A DNA stretch of 64,000 bases from Megasphaera vaginalis (ex Bordigoni et al. 2020) (GTDB taxonomy: Bacteria; Bacillota; Negativicutes; Veillonellales; Megasphaeraceae): contig NZ_OEQB01000003.1 of the NCBI RefSeq assembly GCF_900240295.1, positions 1 through 64,000 on the forward strand, in the 5' to 3' direction. Made by a program: the position numbers and the translations under genes. This document shows, piece by piece, positions 1-7,629 of the stretch (its first letter is position 1; every line of letters begins with the position of its first letter). Below the pieces are notes generated by a model. It saw only the letters and a list, made by a program, of their open reading frames with translations, had not been told where the DNA came from and did no database searches.

Positions 1-33
1 TGACGTGAGTTCAGACTGGTGCGCTGCCGATCG
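1..33 (+). other. Illumina TruSeq adapter remnant (non-genomic)
   Basis: Aligned without gaps to the 3' 33 bases of the TruSeq read-2 adapter recalled from memory, 26 of 33 positions agree. Five of the seven differences have G where the adapter has T; the other two are G-to-T next to such a change. It directly precedes a corrupted copy of another part of this window, so it is sequencing artefact at a contig end rather than bacterial DNA. Confidence 0.9.
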
Positions 34-162
34 GGTGATCCGCGCCGGGGCTGTCCGTGGCCATGGAGCAACGGTAAAAAAGCAGGAGGCCAATGGCCGG
101 GTTCACCGAGGAGGGGTCCTTATGTCCTCAAGATTACTTCCGTACCGGCTGCCGCCTTCTTC
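34..162 (+). other. Error-rich mate-pair copy of 7298-7426
   Basis: This stretch aligns without gaps to 7298-7426, the start codon and leader of the third SLH porin gene. There are 17 mismatches in 129 positions and every one is T in the reference copy and G here. A uniform T-to-G pattern is an instrument error signature, not evolution. It lies between an adapter and a mate-pair junction, so it is the far end of a circularised library fragment and not a true duplication. Confidence 0.93.
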
Positions 163-200
163 CTGTCGCTTATACACAGCGAGAGGGGTATAAGAGACAG
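163..200 (+). other. Nextera mate-pair junction adapter (non-genomic)
   Basis: Two inverted transposase mosaic ends lie back to back, as in the 38-base Nextera mate-pair circularisation junction. 33 of 38 positions agree and all five differences are T-to-G. The flanks (end at 7426, start at 201) fit a single library fragment of about 7.2 kb. Genomic sequence resumes at 201. Confidence 0.95.
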
Positions 201-1125
201 GAAGCGATCTCTGCCGAAAACGGCCCGGCTCTTTGCAAAAGAAAAGATCACGCACATTTTAAAACGTCTCGTCGTCTTATCCGTCCCCATTTCCCTGGCC
301 AGCATCATGCTGCCCATCGTGTCCAATCTCGACCTGCTCATCGTGCCGCGCCGCCTTGAAGTCGCCGGCTACGCGACGGCGCAGGCGACTGAGCTCTTCG
401 GCTACCTGACGGGCATGTCCGTGCCCCTCATCAACTTGGCGACGATCCTGACCGCCGCCATGGCCATGAGCCTCGTGCCGGCCATCAGCCACAGTTTCAC
501 CTTGGACGACAGCGCCGCCATTTACGACCGCACGGCAGGCGCCGTCCGCATCGCCCTCTTGGTGACGATTCCCTTCAGCGTCATGCTCTACGTCCTGGCC
601 GAACCAGTCGTCACCTTCATCTACAACGCGCCGGCGGCGACGGACGCCACGCGCGCCATCGCCGTCGCCATCTGCTTTCTCGGCATGCACCAGATCACGA
701 CGGCCATTCTCCAGGGCCTGAAAAAGCCGAAGATTCCGGTCATCAACATGATCATCGCCTGCGTCGTCAAAGTACTCTGCAACTGGTTTCTCGTCGCCAT
801 TCCCGCCTTCGGCATCAGCGGCGCCTCATACGCGACGGTCGCCGACATCGGCGTTGCCGCAGGTCTCAATCTGATCTTCATCTACAAATACACGAACTAT
901 ATTCCCGATCTGAAAAGCATCGTGCGCAACGTCGTCATCGCCGGCTTCATGGGCGCCGTCATGTACGGCCTCTACGCCCTGATCGCGCCGTATTTCGGCC
1001 TCTTCCTGCGCCTGACGGTCACGACGCTGACCGGCAGCGCCGTCTACATCGCCCTGATGGGTCTCAGCGGCGGCCTGACCAAAGAAGACGTCCGCAAGGT
1101 TCCCGGCGTCGGCCGATTCTTCTGA
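201..1125 (+). CDS. Lipid/polysaccharide flippase, MOP superfamily (SpoVB/MurJ-like), 5' truncated
   Basis: This is the C-terminal part, about 307 residues, of a multi-pass membrane flippase of the MOP exporter superfamily, a group that moves lipid-linked sugars across the inner membrane. It has repeated hydrophobic segments. It aligns through much of its length with the complete paralogue at 52456-54045: both share a block with LPxVxxxDLxIVPxRL, an FGYLxGM segment, TxAxxxSLVPA and an LQGxxK motif. The true start is missing because the contig ends here. An upstream ATG in frame at 19 lies in adapter sequence and must not be used. Substrate is unknown. Family assignment is firm; whether it serves peptidoglycan or another glycan is not decided. 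Confidence 0.82.
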
Positions 1126-1231
1126 CGCGAACGGCGCTCCCTTCCCTGCCGTACGGTTCCGCCGACGGCCCCTGCATAGCGAAAGATACGGCGTAAAAAA
1201 CCGGCTTTACGAAGGTCGCGCCGAAACGGCG

Positions 1232-1270
1232 AAAAAAGCTCCGCTCTCTACAGAGAGACGGAGCTTTTTC
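1232..1270. terminator. Bidirectional terminator
   Basis: A hairpin with stem AAAAAGCTCCG/CGGAGCTTTTT sits between the convergent flippase and deacetylase genes. A and T runs on both sides let it work in both directions. Confidence 0.85.
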
Positions 1271-2119
1271 TTACGGCTGGGGAATGCATTCTCCCAAGGG
1301 CCGTGTAAATTCCATATGCGAAAAGTAGGCGTGCGCTTTCCAGAGGATAGAACTGAAGGCGCTGAAAATCAGCCGAAAACGGAAGTGCTCGAAGCTGATC
1401 GGCCCTTCAAAGAAGGCGACGCGGTCGAGATCATACGGCGAATCCCAGGGGAAATCGCGGCCCGTATCGACAGTAAAGGCGTACCGGTAACCGGCGTCCT
1501 TCGTTTCCTCCAACGTCATATCATTGAACTTTCCCTCCGGAAAGGCGATAAAGCGGCAAGGCTTGCCGAGACGCCACTCGATGACCTTTTTCGAATCGAC
1601 GAGCTCATGCCGCGCCCCGTCCCGGTCAAACCCGGTCAGCGGCCGGTGGCTGAGCGTATGGGAGCCGAATTCCATGTGATCGGCGCTCATTTCCCCGACT
1701 TGCTGCCACGTCAGGTACCCGGGCCTGCCGACGAAATCGGTGATCAGAAAAATCGTGCCGAACATGTCGTATTTGCGCAGAATCGGATAGGCGTATTCAT
1801 AGTTGTCGGCATAGCCGTCGTCAAAAGTAATCAGCACCGGCTTGTCGGGCAAATCGCCGCCGTTCATGTAATCTTCGAACTGCTGCAGCGTAATGGCGTG
1901 GTAGCCGTTGTCGTGAAGGTACTTGATTTGCCGTTCAAAATTATCGGGACGCATCGTCAGCACCGTTTGAAATTTATAATTGACTTGGTGATAATTCAGT
2001 ACGGGCACGCCGGTCAGCCGGTAATTCGCGGCGGCGAAGTACCAGTAAGCAAAGATGCTCACCGTCACGACCGTCAGCGTCAGCACGATCCCCAAGAACC
2101 AGGTACAGAGTTTTTTCAT
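1271..2119 (-). CDS. Polysaccharide deacetylase, membrane-anchored
   Basis: A 282-residue protein with one N-terminal membrane anchor (about residues 8-28), then a NodB-type deacetylase domain of carbohydrate esterase family 4. Family motifs are visible: TFDDGYADN (metal-binding Asp pair), SHTLSH (His pair that completes the metal site) and a late FPEGKFND segment. It probably removes acetyl groups from an envelope glycan on the outer face of the inner membrane. The start at 2119 is chosen because GAGGAG precedes it and the anchor follows directly; in-frame codons upstream lack both. A promoter lies at 2157-2185. It is transcribed alone and ends at the shared terminator. Confidence 0.85.
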   Translation of the reverse strand: MKKLCTWFLGIVLTLTVVTVSIFAYWYFAAANYRLTGVPVLNYHQVNYKFQTVLTMRPDNFERQIKYLHDNGYHAITLQQFEDYMNGGDLPDKPVLITFDDGYADNYEYAYPILRKYDMFGTIFLITDFVGRPGYLTWQQVGEMSADHMEFGSHTLSHRPLTGFDRDGARHELVDSKKVIEWRLGKPCRFIAFPEGKFNDMTLEETKDAGYRYAFTVDTGRDFPWDSPYDLDRVAFFEGPISFEHFRFRLIFSAFSSILWKAHAYFSHMEFTRPLGECIPQP

Positions 2120-2156
2120 GCAGATCTCCTCAACATAGCAGAAACAGCCATGAATT

Positions 2157-2185
2157 AGGATACCACATTTGATAAGATGATGCAA
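2157..2185 (-). promoter_or_regulatory. Sigma-70 type promoter of the deacetylase gene
   Basis: Read on the minus strand: TTGCAT (2180-2185), 17-base spacer, TATCCT (2157-2162), 38 bases before the start codon. Confidence 0.55.
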
Positions 2186-2248
2186 GAAAGAACAGCTCTC
2201 GACAGCGCTTCCCCGTTGAAGACTTACCGCTTTTTTACAAAATGGCAA

Positions 2249-2272
2249 CAAAAAAGCGGCCTGCCGGCCGCC
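2249..2272 (-). terminator. Rho-independent terminator
   Basis: Minus-strand hairpin GCGGCC/GGCCGC followed by a run of T, just downstream of the stop at 2280. Confidence 0.8.
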
Positions 2273-2279
2273 TTTCGTC

Positions 2280-2681
2280 TTACGTCATCAGTTTTTTCAA
2301 GGTCTTCGGGAAACGGTTCTCCGTCAGCCACGCCGCGTCTTTCGCCGTCAGGGCCGCCTGCAGTTCCTTCAGACTGATGTTTTCCATGTCAATCGTCTCC
2401 GCCGCCGACGTGCAGTACATCGTATCTTCATAGATGTAGTCGTCCAGCTCCGCCGCATCGACGACGGGATGAATGGCAAAGCGGATATCTTCCGATTCCT
2501 GGAGTTTTGCCAGCCGCTTTTCCCAGACGGCAAACTCCGCCGCCGTCAAGGAAAATTCGCCGTACTCCGTCGTCGTCAGCCGCTCTTCCGCGCAGAGGAC
2601 GTGGCGGGCGTAATCGACGTTGCCGGCGACGCGGTCATAGACGTGCAGCTCCCGCTCTTCTTCGTCAACATAAATCTTCAT
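2280..2681 (-). CDS. Hypothetical protein, 133 aa
   Basis: I do not recognise this family. The product is acidic, with no signal peptide or membrane segment. The N-terminal third (KIYVDEEERELHVYDRV) looks like beta strands and the C-terminal part (SLKELQAALTAKDAAWLTENRFPKTLKKLM) looks helical. AGGAGG lies eight bases before the ATG, a TATAAT promoter lies at 2709-2737 and a clear terminator follows, so it is very likely a real single-gene transcript. It sits between the deacetylase and porin genes on the same strand, but the separate promoter and terminators give no functional link. Confidence 0.75.
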   Translation of the reverse strand: MKIYVDEEERELHVYDRVAGNVDYARHVLCAEERLTTTEYGEFSLTAAEFAVWEKRLAKLQESEDIRFAIHPVVDAAELDDYIYEDTMYCTSAAETIDMENISLKELQAALTAKDAAWLTENRFPKTLKKLMT

Positions 2682-2708
2682 TACGGACCTCCTGAAAGAT
2701 GATGCCTT

Positions 2709-2737
2709 ATTATACCATATCCCTGCCGGCAGGACAA
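2709..2737 (-). promoter_or_regulatory. Promoter of the 133-aa gene
   Basis: Minus strand TTGTCC (2732-2737), 17-base spacer, consensus TATAAT (2709-2714). The -35 box touches the terminator of the upstream porin gene. Confidence 0.75.
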
Positions 2738-2766
2738 AAAAAGACCGCTCTTACGAGCGGTCTTTT
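2736..2766 (-). terminator. Terminator of porin gene 1
   Basis: Perfect hairpin AAAGACCGCTC/GAGCGGTCTTT with a T run on the minus strand, 17 bases after the stop codon at 2783. Confidence 0.9.
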
Positions 2767-2782
2767 ATCCCTGCGAAAGAGA

Positions 2783-4024
2783 TTAGAATACGAACATGAA
2801 CTGAGCGCGTGTTTCTTCTTCCGGATCTGCATCGCCTTTCTTAGCGCTGGAAGCGAAGGACTGCATTACCTGGAACTGCGCGTTCTTGGCAAAGGTGTAG
2901 TCAACGCCTACGCCCCAAGATTTGACGTTGTTGAGGAGACTATCTCTTCTCCAGCTGTTCGTCGAACCATAGAAAGCGTTCGGGTCGGCATTGATATATT
3001 CAACCCATGCGTCCCACGTCTTCGGTGCTGCGAAGTTGGCGTTGCCATATTTGAGGACAGCAGCCCAGACGTCAGCATCATCGATAGCGCCGTTGTTCTG
3101 AATCTTCGTATAGTCGACGAGGAGATTCGTCTTCTGGCCCAGTTTCAAGCTGGCATAAGCACCCCAGAGGTTATCCGGTGCATATGCAGCAGCGGAATCA
3201 GCCAAATTGAAACTGTTATAGTAAACGCCGATGGCGCCTCTGTCAAAGAAGCCTTCCAATTCGCCGTAGCCCGTCTTTACGTCGTTCAAATTAGCTTCTT
3301 TAAATTTACCGTAACCGGCAGTGGCGGCAAACTTGCCGTTGTTGTATTTGAGCTGAGCGCCGTCGAAGGTATCGCCGTATTCATAGCCGTAGGCATTGCC
3401 TAATACATACTGATAACGGCCGACCATCAGATCCCAGTTGCTGCCGAAATTGTGGTCAACATAGGCTTTGTCGAAATAAAGCTTATTATCTTCAGAAGAA
3501 GCATTTTTGGTATCAGCAAAGCTGATATTGTTCGTGCTTACGCGCAAAACGGCTTTCGTGCTGTCGTTGATCATGGCATTGCCTTGGAGACGAACACGAG
3601 CGGACCATGATGCATCATTTTCAACACTATCTTTCTGATGAATGAAGCGGATACGAGCGTCACCGCTCAATTTTACGTTGCCGACGCGTTTTTCCAAGTT
3701 GGAAACGCGAACGCCGAGGCTGTTCAGTTCGTCAGAGAATTCGTCAGCCAATTTGTTGATGAGGGCGCGCTGTTCAACAGTGGCGCGGTCCTGGTGAGCC
3801 ATTGCTTTGGCAACGATTTCAGCAGCTTCATAACGGGTGATGTTGCGGTCGCCTTCGAAATGCGTGCCGTCAACGCCCTGGATGATGCCGGATTCTGCCA
3901 ACGTAACGACGGACTGGTAAGCCCAGCTGTCTGACGGTACGTCAACGAAGGGATTAGCTGCGAATGCGCAGGTAGCGCCGACAGCCATCGTTGCTACTAA
4001 GGATGCAATGATTTTCTTTTTCAT
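2783..4024 (-). CDS. SLH-domain outer-membrane porin (OmpM-like), paralogue 1
   Basis: A 413-residue protein. Residues 1-23 are a signal peptide ending in CAFA. One SLH domain follows (about 25-80; FVDVPSDSWAY, ITRYEAAEIVAKAM), which in Negativicutes binds modified peptidoglycan. A coiled coil (about 85-120) and a beta barrel ending in Phe (FMFVF) complete it. It should form a channel in the outer membrane while tethering that membrane to the wall. The start at 4024 has AAGGAG nine bases upstream; the ATG nine bases earlier has no such site. The N-terminal third is nearly identical to the two paralogues upstream, while the barrel diverges. Promoter, leader motif and terminator are all its own. 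Confidence 0.93.
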   Translation of the reverse strand: MKKKIIASLVATMAVGATCAFAANPFVDVPSDSWAYQSVVTLAESGIIQGVDGTHFEGDRNITRYEAAEIVAKAMAHQDRATVEQRALINKLADEFSDELNSLGVRVSNLEKRVGNVKLSGDARIRFIHQKDSVENDASWSARVRLQGNAMINDSTKAVLRVSTNNISFADTKNASSEDNKLYFDKAYVDHNFGSNWDLMVGRYQYVLGNAYGYEYGDTFDGAQLKYNNGKFAATAGYGKFKEANLNDVKTGYGELEGFFDRGAIGVYYNSFNLADSAAAYAPDNLWGAYASLKLGQKTNLLVDYTKIQNNGAIDDADVWAAVLKYGNANFAAPKTWDAWVEYINADPNAFYGSTNSWRRDSLLNNVKSWGVGVDYTFAKNAQFQVMQSFASSAKKGDADPEEETRAQFMFVF

Positions 4025-4098
4025 GCAAAACAACTCCTTTTTGAGAAAAATATAATTATTCGGTACGAATAGACATACTGGAGCTGAACGTACCTCGG

Positions 4099-4117
4099 GA
4101 GTTGTCCACGTTTCCTC
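4099..4117 (-). promoter_or_regulatory. Conserved porin leader element, copy 1
   Basis: Minus-strand GAGGAAA-N3-GGACAACTC inside the untranslated leader, 75 bases before the start codon and about 66 bases after the predicted transcription start. The same 19-base pattern is in the other two porin leaders. It is too far away to be a ribosome binding site. Confidence 0.7.
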
Positions 4118-4189
4118 GCCGCTCCGCTCTTCTCGTTCTGCCTTTCACGTACCCTTGCAGCCCCATATGGATGCTGCATCACTGGAATG

Positions 4190-4219
4190 AGTATAGCAGA
4201 TGTGTTTTGCCGATGTCAA
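4190..4219 (-). promoter_or_regulatory. Promoter of porin gene 1
   Basis: Minus strand consensus TTGACA (4214-4219), 18-base spacer, TGC-TATACT extended -10 (4190-4195). It gives a leader of about 160 bases. Confidence 0.85.
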
Positions 4220-4308
4220 GGCCCCTTCTGTATTTTAATTTTTCCAGTCTCCATACCTTCGTTTTGAAACCCTTCCGCCGCCATTTCGTAAACGGCGTCT
4301 GCAAAACG

Positions 4309-4336
4309 AAAAAAGCAGCTCTACAGAGCTGCTTTT
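4309..4336 (-). terminator. Terminator of porin gene 2
   Basis: Hairpin AAGCAGCTCT/AGAGCTGCTT with flanking A/T runs, between the end of porin 2 (4390) and the promoter of porin 1. Confidence 0.88.
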
Positions 4337-4389
4337 CCCGTATTCTTATTTCTCGTTTTTATTTTTTGCTCCTCATTTCGCCTGTTCGA

Positions 4390-5703
4390 TCAGAAGGAGA
4401 AGACGAATTGCGCCCGCGTCTGTTCATCGGGATCGGCGGCGCTGCCGTCCTTCGTCTTCGAAGCGAAGGACTGCATGACCTGGAGCTGCGCGTTCTTGGC
4501 GACGGTGTAATCGACGCCGGCTCCCCAGGACTGTACGTTTTCCAGCAGGTCCGCGCGTCTCCAACTGTTCGTCGAGCCGTAGTATGCGCCGTCTCCCGCA
4601 TTGAGGTATTCAACCCACGCATCCCACGATTTCGGCGCCGCAAAGTCGGCTTTGCCGTAGGTCAGCTTGCCGAGCCAGACGTCGGCGTCTTTTGTGTTGA
4701 CCGTGTTGGAATCCTGGTTGTTGACGCGCTGGTATTCACCGAAGAGGTTCCATTTCTGTCCGAGATTGACCGTGCCGTAAGCGCCCCAGATATCGTCCGG
4801 CGTATCCTTGCTGGCGACGGTGTCGCCAACGGTTTCGTCGTATACCGACGCGTTCGGCGTGCCGTTGAAGGTGTTGTAGTAGACGCCGACGGATCCCTTA
4901 TCAAAGAAGCCTTCCAGTTCGCCGTAACCGGTCTTGACGTTGTTCAGCGCGCCTTCCTTGAATTTGCCGTACCCTGCCGTGGCGGCGAATTTACCGTTGT
5001 CATACTTGAGCTGCGCGCCGTCAAAGGTGTCGCCGTACTGGTAGCCGGAAGCGTTGCCCAAGATGTAGTTGTAGCGGCCGGCAGTCAGGTCCGTATTGCC
5101 GCCCAGGCGGTAGCGGACGTTGGCGCGGTCTACGTAGAGGGACGAGTCCGTATCGGCGGAAGCGGCCGTGTCGCTGCCGAAACTCTGGTTGTTCGTGCTG
5201 ACGCCGAGTTCGACATTGGTCCGGTCGTTGACATTGGCATTCGCGCGGAGGCGGATGCGGTAGTCCCAGGAATTGTCATCATTCAATCCGGTGGAACGGG
5301 CGCTGTCCCCCTGGTACTGATAGCGGAGACGGGCGTCGCCTGTCAGCTTCACGTTGCCGACGCGGTTTTCCAGATTGGAAACACGAACGCCGAGGCTGTT
5401 CAGTTCGTCGGCGAATTCGTCGGCCAGTTTGTTGATCATGGCCCGTTGTTCGACAGTGGCCCGGTCCTGGTGCGCCATGGCTTTGGCCACGATTTCGGCG
5501 GCTTCATAACGGGTGATGTTGCGGTCGCCTTCAAAATGCGTGCCGTCAACGCCCTGGATGATGCCCGATTCCGCCAAGGTGACGACGGATTGGTAAGCCC
5601 AACTGTCTGCCGGCACGTCGCTAAAGGGATTGGCGGCGAAAGCGCACGTTGCGCCGACTGCCATCGTTGCTGCTAAAACTGCGAGTATTTTCTTTTTCAT
5701 CAT
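4390..5703 (-). CDS. SLH-domain outer-membrane porin (OmpM-like), paralogue 2
   Basis: A 437-residue protein with the same plan as its neighbours: signal peptide to CAFA, SLH domain (FSDVPADSWAY, ITRYEAAEIVAKAM), coiled coil, barrel, terminal Phe (FVFSF). The start is one of two adjacent ATGs at 5703 and 5700; AAGGAG is six or nine bases away, and the nine-base spacing of porin 1 would favour 5700. Some barrel segments (for example DTFDGAQLKY and NVKTGYGELEGFFD) are shared with porin 1, while the intervening segments differ in length, as expected for surface loops. It has its own promoter (5880-5908), leader element and terminator. Confidence 0.93.
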   Translation of the reverse strand: MMKKKILAVLAATMAVGATCAFAANPFSDVPADSWAYQSVVTLAESGIIQGVDGTHFEGDRNITRYEAAEIVAKAMAHQDRATVEQRAMINKLADEFADELNSLGVRVSNLENRVGNVKLTGDARLRYQYQGDSARSTGLNDDNSWDYRIRLRANANVNDRTNVELGVSTNNQSFGSDTAASADTDSSLYVDRANVRYRLGGNTDLTAGRYNYILGNASGYQYGDTFDGAQLKYDNGKFAATAGYGKFKEGALNNVKTGYGELEGFFDKGSVGVYYNTFNGTPNASVYDETVGDTVASKDTPDDIWGAYGTVNLGQKWNLFGEYQRVNNQDSNTVNTKDADVWLGKLTYGKADFAAPKSWDAWVEYLNAGDGAYYGSTNSWRRADLLENVQSWGAGVDYTVAKNAQLQVMQSFASKTKDGSAADPDEQTRAQFVFSF

Positions 5704-5785
5704 ACTTCACTCCTTTTAGGATCTTCGCGTGTCCTGCGTATTTGCAGGCGAGGGCTTCACGAAGGATCTGCAAGGTTTCAGCGGC

Positions 5786-5804
5786 GAGTTGTCCTGGTTT
5801 CCTC
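5786..5804 (-). promoter_or_regulatory. Conserved porin leader element, copy 2
   Basis: GAGGAAA-N3-GGACAACTC on the minus strand, 83 bases before the first ATG. It extends 3' into a TGAAACC that copy 3 also has. Confidence 0.7.
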
Positions 5805-5879
5805 TCGTTTACGCGCCTTGCGTTTCTTCCTGTCTGCTCCCGACAGCGGCAGTACGCTTTTTCCTGCTGCTGTGACGTC

Positions 5880-5908
5880 AGTATACTGCCGGAATTTCGC
5901 CTTGTCAA
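5880..5908 (-). promoter_or_regulatory. Promoter of porin gene 2
   Basis: Minus strand TTGACA (5903-5908), 17-base spacer, TATACT (5880-5885). The -35 box runs directly out of the T tract of the porin 3 terminator. Confidence 0.88.
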
Positions 5909-5951
5909 AAGCGGGATAATCCGCATAACCATGCGAATTATCCCGCTTTTT
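5907..5951 (-). terminator. Terminator of porin gene 3
   Basis: Long hairpin AAAAGCGGGATAAT/ATTATCCCGCTTTTT with an inner GCAT-type stem. Its 3' T run overlaps the -35 box of the next promoter. Confidence 0.88.
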
Positions 5952-6032
5952 AACCAAACTGTAACCGAACTGTACCGGCCTTGTCAGCTAACTGTATCCG
6001 GCCTGTCAGTCCGCTGTATTCGTATTGCCGAT

Positions 6033-7298
6033 TTAGAAGAAGAAATCGAGTTCCACGCTGGTATATTCTTTCGGATCGGTATCGCCTTTTTTCGTTTTGG
6101 AACCGAAAGTCTGCCCTGCGGCGAGCATGACGTTCTTCGCCAAGGTGTAGTCAAACCCTACGCCCCATGATCTGACGCCGCCGTCCCAGCCGAGGAAATC
6201 GTCGTCGCGCCAATTGCCCGTCGAGCCGCCGAAGCCGTTCTGATCGACATTCACATAGTCGACCCAGGCGTCCCACGTGCCTTTTTCCGCCGCATCGGCT
6301 TCCCCGTACTGGAGCTTGGCGCCCCAGAGGTTGGCGTCCGCCGTATCATCCTTAAAGGAAACGCGCTGGTAATCGCCGATGAGGTTCAGCTTTTGGCCGA
6401 GACGGAAGGAAAGATACCCGCCGTAGAGCTTGTCGGCATTGACCGCTTCATGGGTCCCGTCTTCATCGACGCTTTCGCCGTGGAACTGATTGTAATAGAG
6501 GCCAGCGCCGAATTTTTCAAAAGCGCCGTCAAGAGAAACATAGCCGGTTTTGACGTTATTGATGCCGCCTTCCTTGAACTTGCCGTAGCCGCCGGTCAAG
6601 GTGAAGCGATTGCCGACATACTGCGCTTGGGCGCCGTCAAAGGTGTCGCTGTACTGGAGCCCCAAGCCGTTGCCGATCTGATAATCATAGCGGCCGACGA
6701 GGAAGTTCATGTTGCCGGCGCGGTATTCGACATTGGCGTGGTCGGCGTACACATGGTGATCTTTGTTGCCCGAAGCGGAGCCTTCGTCGGCAAAGCTCAT
6801 GTCATCTGTGCTCAGGCCGAAATTGACCGTCGTCTTGTCGTTGACATCGGCCGTCGCCAGGAGGTGCACGGCGTATTCCCAGGACGCGTCGTTTTTGAAC
6901 GCCTTGTCCCAATGCTGATAATGCACGTTCGCGTCGCCTGTCAGCCGGACGTTACCGACCTTTTTTTCCAAGTCGGAAACGCGAACGCCGAGACTGTTCA
7001 ACTCAGCGGAAAATTCATCGGCCAACTTGTTGATCATGGCCCGCTGTTCGACGGTGGCCCGGTCCTGGTGCGCCATGGCTTTGGCGACGATTTCAGCCGC
7101 TTCATAGCGGGTAATGTTGCGGCCCCCTTCAAAGTGCGTGCCGTCAACGCCCTGGATGATGCCCGCTTCGGCCAAGGTAACGACGGAATGATAAGCCCAG
7201 CTGTCTGCCGGCACATCGACGAAGGGATTGGCCGCAAAGGCGCAGGCCGCTCCTGTTACCATCGTCATGACCAATGATGTAACGATTTTCTTTTTCAT
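6033..7298 (-). CDS. SLH-domain outer-membrane porin (OmpM-like), paralogue 3
   Basis: A 421-residue protein: signal peptide to CAFA, SLH domain (FVDVPADSWAY, ITRYEAAEIVAKAM, with GGR where the other two copies have GDR), coiled coil, then a barrel ending ELDFFF. The barrel is the most divergent of the three, sharing mainly short strand motifs such as DTFDGAQ and NNVKTGY. The start at 7298 follows AAGGAG by eight bases; a longer in-frame reading to 7370 would run through the leader and is rejected. Bases 7298-7426 are also the source of the artefactual copy at 34-162. Confidence 0.92.
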   Translation of the reverse strand: MKKKIVTSLVMTMVTGAACAFAANPFVDVPADSWAYHSVVTLAEAGIIQGVDGTHFEGGRNITRYEAAEIVAKAMAHQDRATVEQRAMINKLADEFSAELNSLGVRVSDLEKKVGNVRLTGDANVHYQHWDKAFKNDASWEYAVHLLATADVNDKTTVNFGLSTDDMSFADEGSASGNKDHHVYADHANVEYRAGNMNFLVGRYDYQIGNGLGLQYSDTFDGAQAQYVGNRFTLTGGYGKFKEGGINNVKTGYVSLDGAFEKFGAGLYYNQFHGESVDEDGTHEAVNADKLYGGYLSFRLGQKLNLIGDYQRVSFKDDTADANLWGAKLQYGEADAAEKGTWDAWVDYVNVDQNGFGGSTGNWRDDDFLGWDGGVRSWGVGFDYTLAKNVMLAAGQTFGSKTKKGDTDPKEYTSVELDFFF

Positions 7299-7374
7299 TT
7301 GATCCTCTCCTTTTCTGTCCTTTGCCATGGAGCAACGGTAAAAAAGCAGGATGCCAATGTCCGGTTTCACCGAT

Positions 7375-7393
7375 GAGTTGTCCTTATTTCCTC
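7375..7393 (-). promoter_or_regulatory. Conserved porin leader element, copy 3
   Basis: GAGGAAA-N3-GGACAACTC on the minus strand, 77 bases before the start codon, followed by a TGAAACC shared with copy 2. Confidence 0.7.
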
Positions 7394-7464
7394 AAGATTA
7401 CTTCCGTACCGGCTGCCGCCTTCTTCTCCACTGTCCCCGGCTTGTACCGTTAAGGTACATATAT

Positions 7465-7493
7465 ACTATACTAAATACGATAATGCATGTCAA
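7465..7493 (-). promoter_or_regulatory. Promoter of porin gene 3
   Basis: Minus strand TTGACA (7488-7493), 17-base AT-rich spacer, TATAGT (7465-7470). Confidence 0.85.
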
Positions 7494-7555
7494 TTGCATA
7501 ATGATATTTGCCGCTGTTTCCGTGGAAAAAGTCTTGTCATGGTCCTTGTCCACGC

Positions 7556-7603
7556 AAAAAACGCTGCCCATTATCTGAATTTTTTCAGATAATGGGCAGC
7601 GTT
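7556..7603 (-). terminator. Terminator of the hydrogenase gene
   Basis: A perfect 20-bp stem (7560-7579 with 7584-7603) and T run on the minus strand, 27 bases after the stop at 7630. Confidence 0.92.
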
Positions 7604-7629
7604 ATCCTATATGCTTATATGTTCACTTT

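Noticed and set aside
34-162. Apparent dispersed repeat of the porin 3 leader
   Set aside because: The copy is bounded by adapter sequences and differs only by T-to-G, so it is a library artefact and not a genomic repeat.
4102-5676. Long open frame on the plus strand opposite porin gene 2, and similar ones opposite the other porins
   Set aside because: It mirrors the porin gene codon by codon, has no ribosome site and its protein has no family character. Strong codon bias in the real gene keeps the reverse frame open.
4099-7393. Resemblance of GAGGAAA-N3-GGAC to a conserved part of RNase P RNA
   Set aside because: The rest of the RNase P RNA is absent and the element lies in mRNA leaders; the match is too short.
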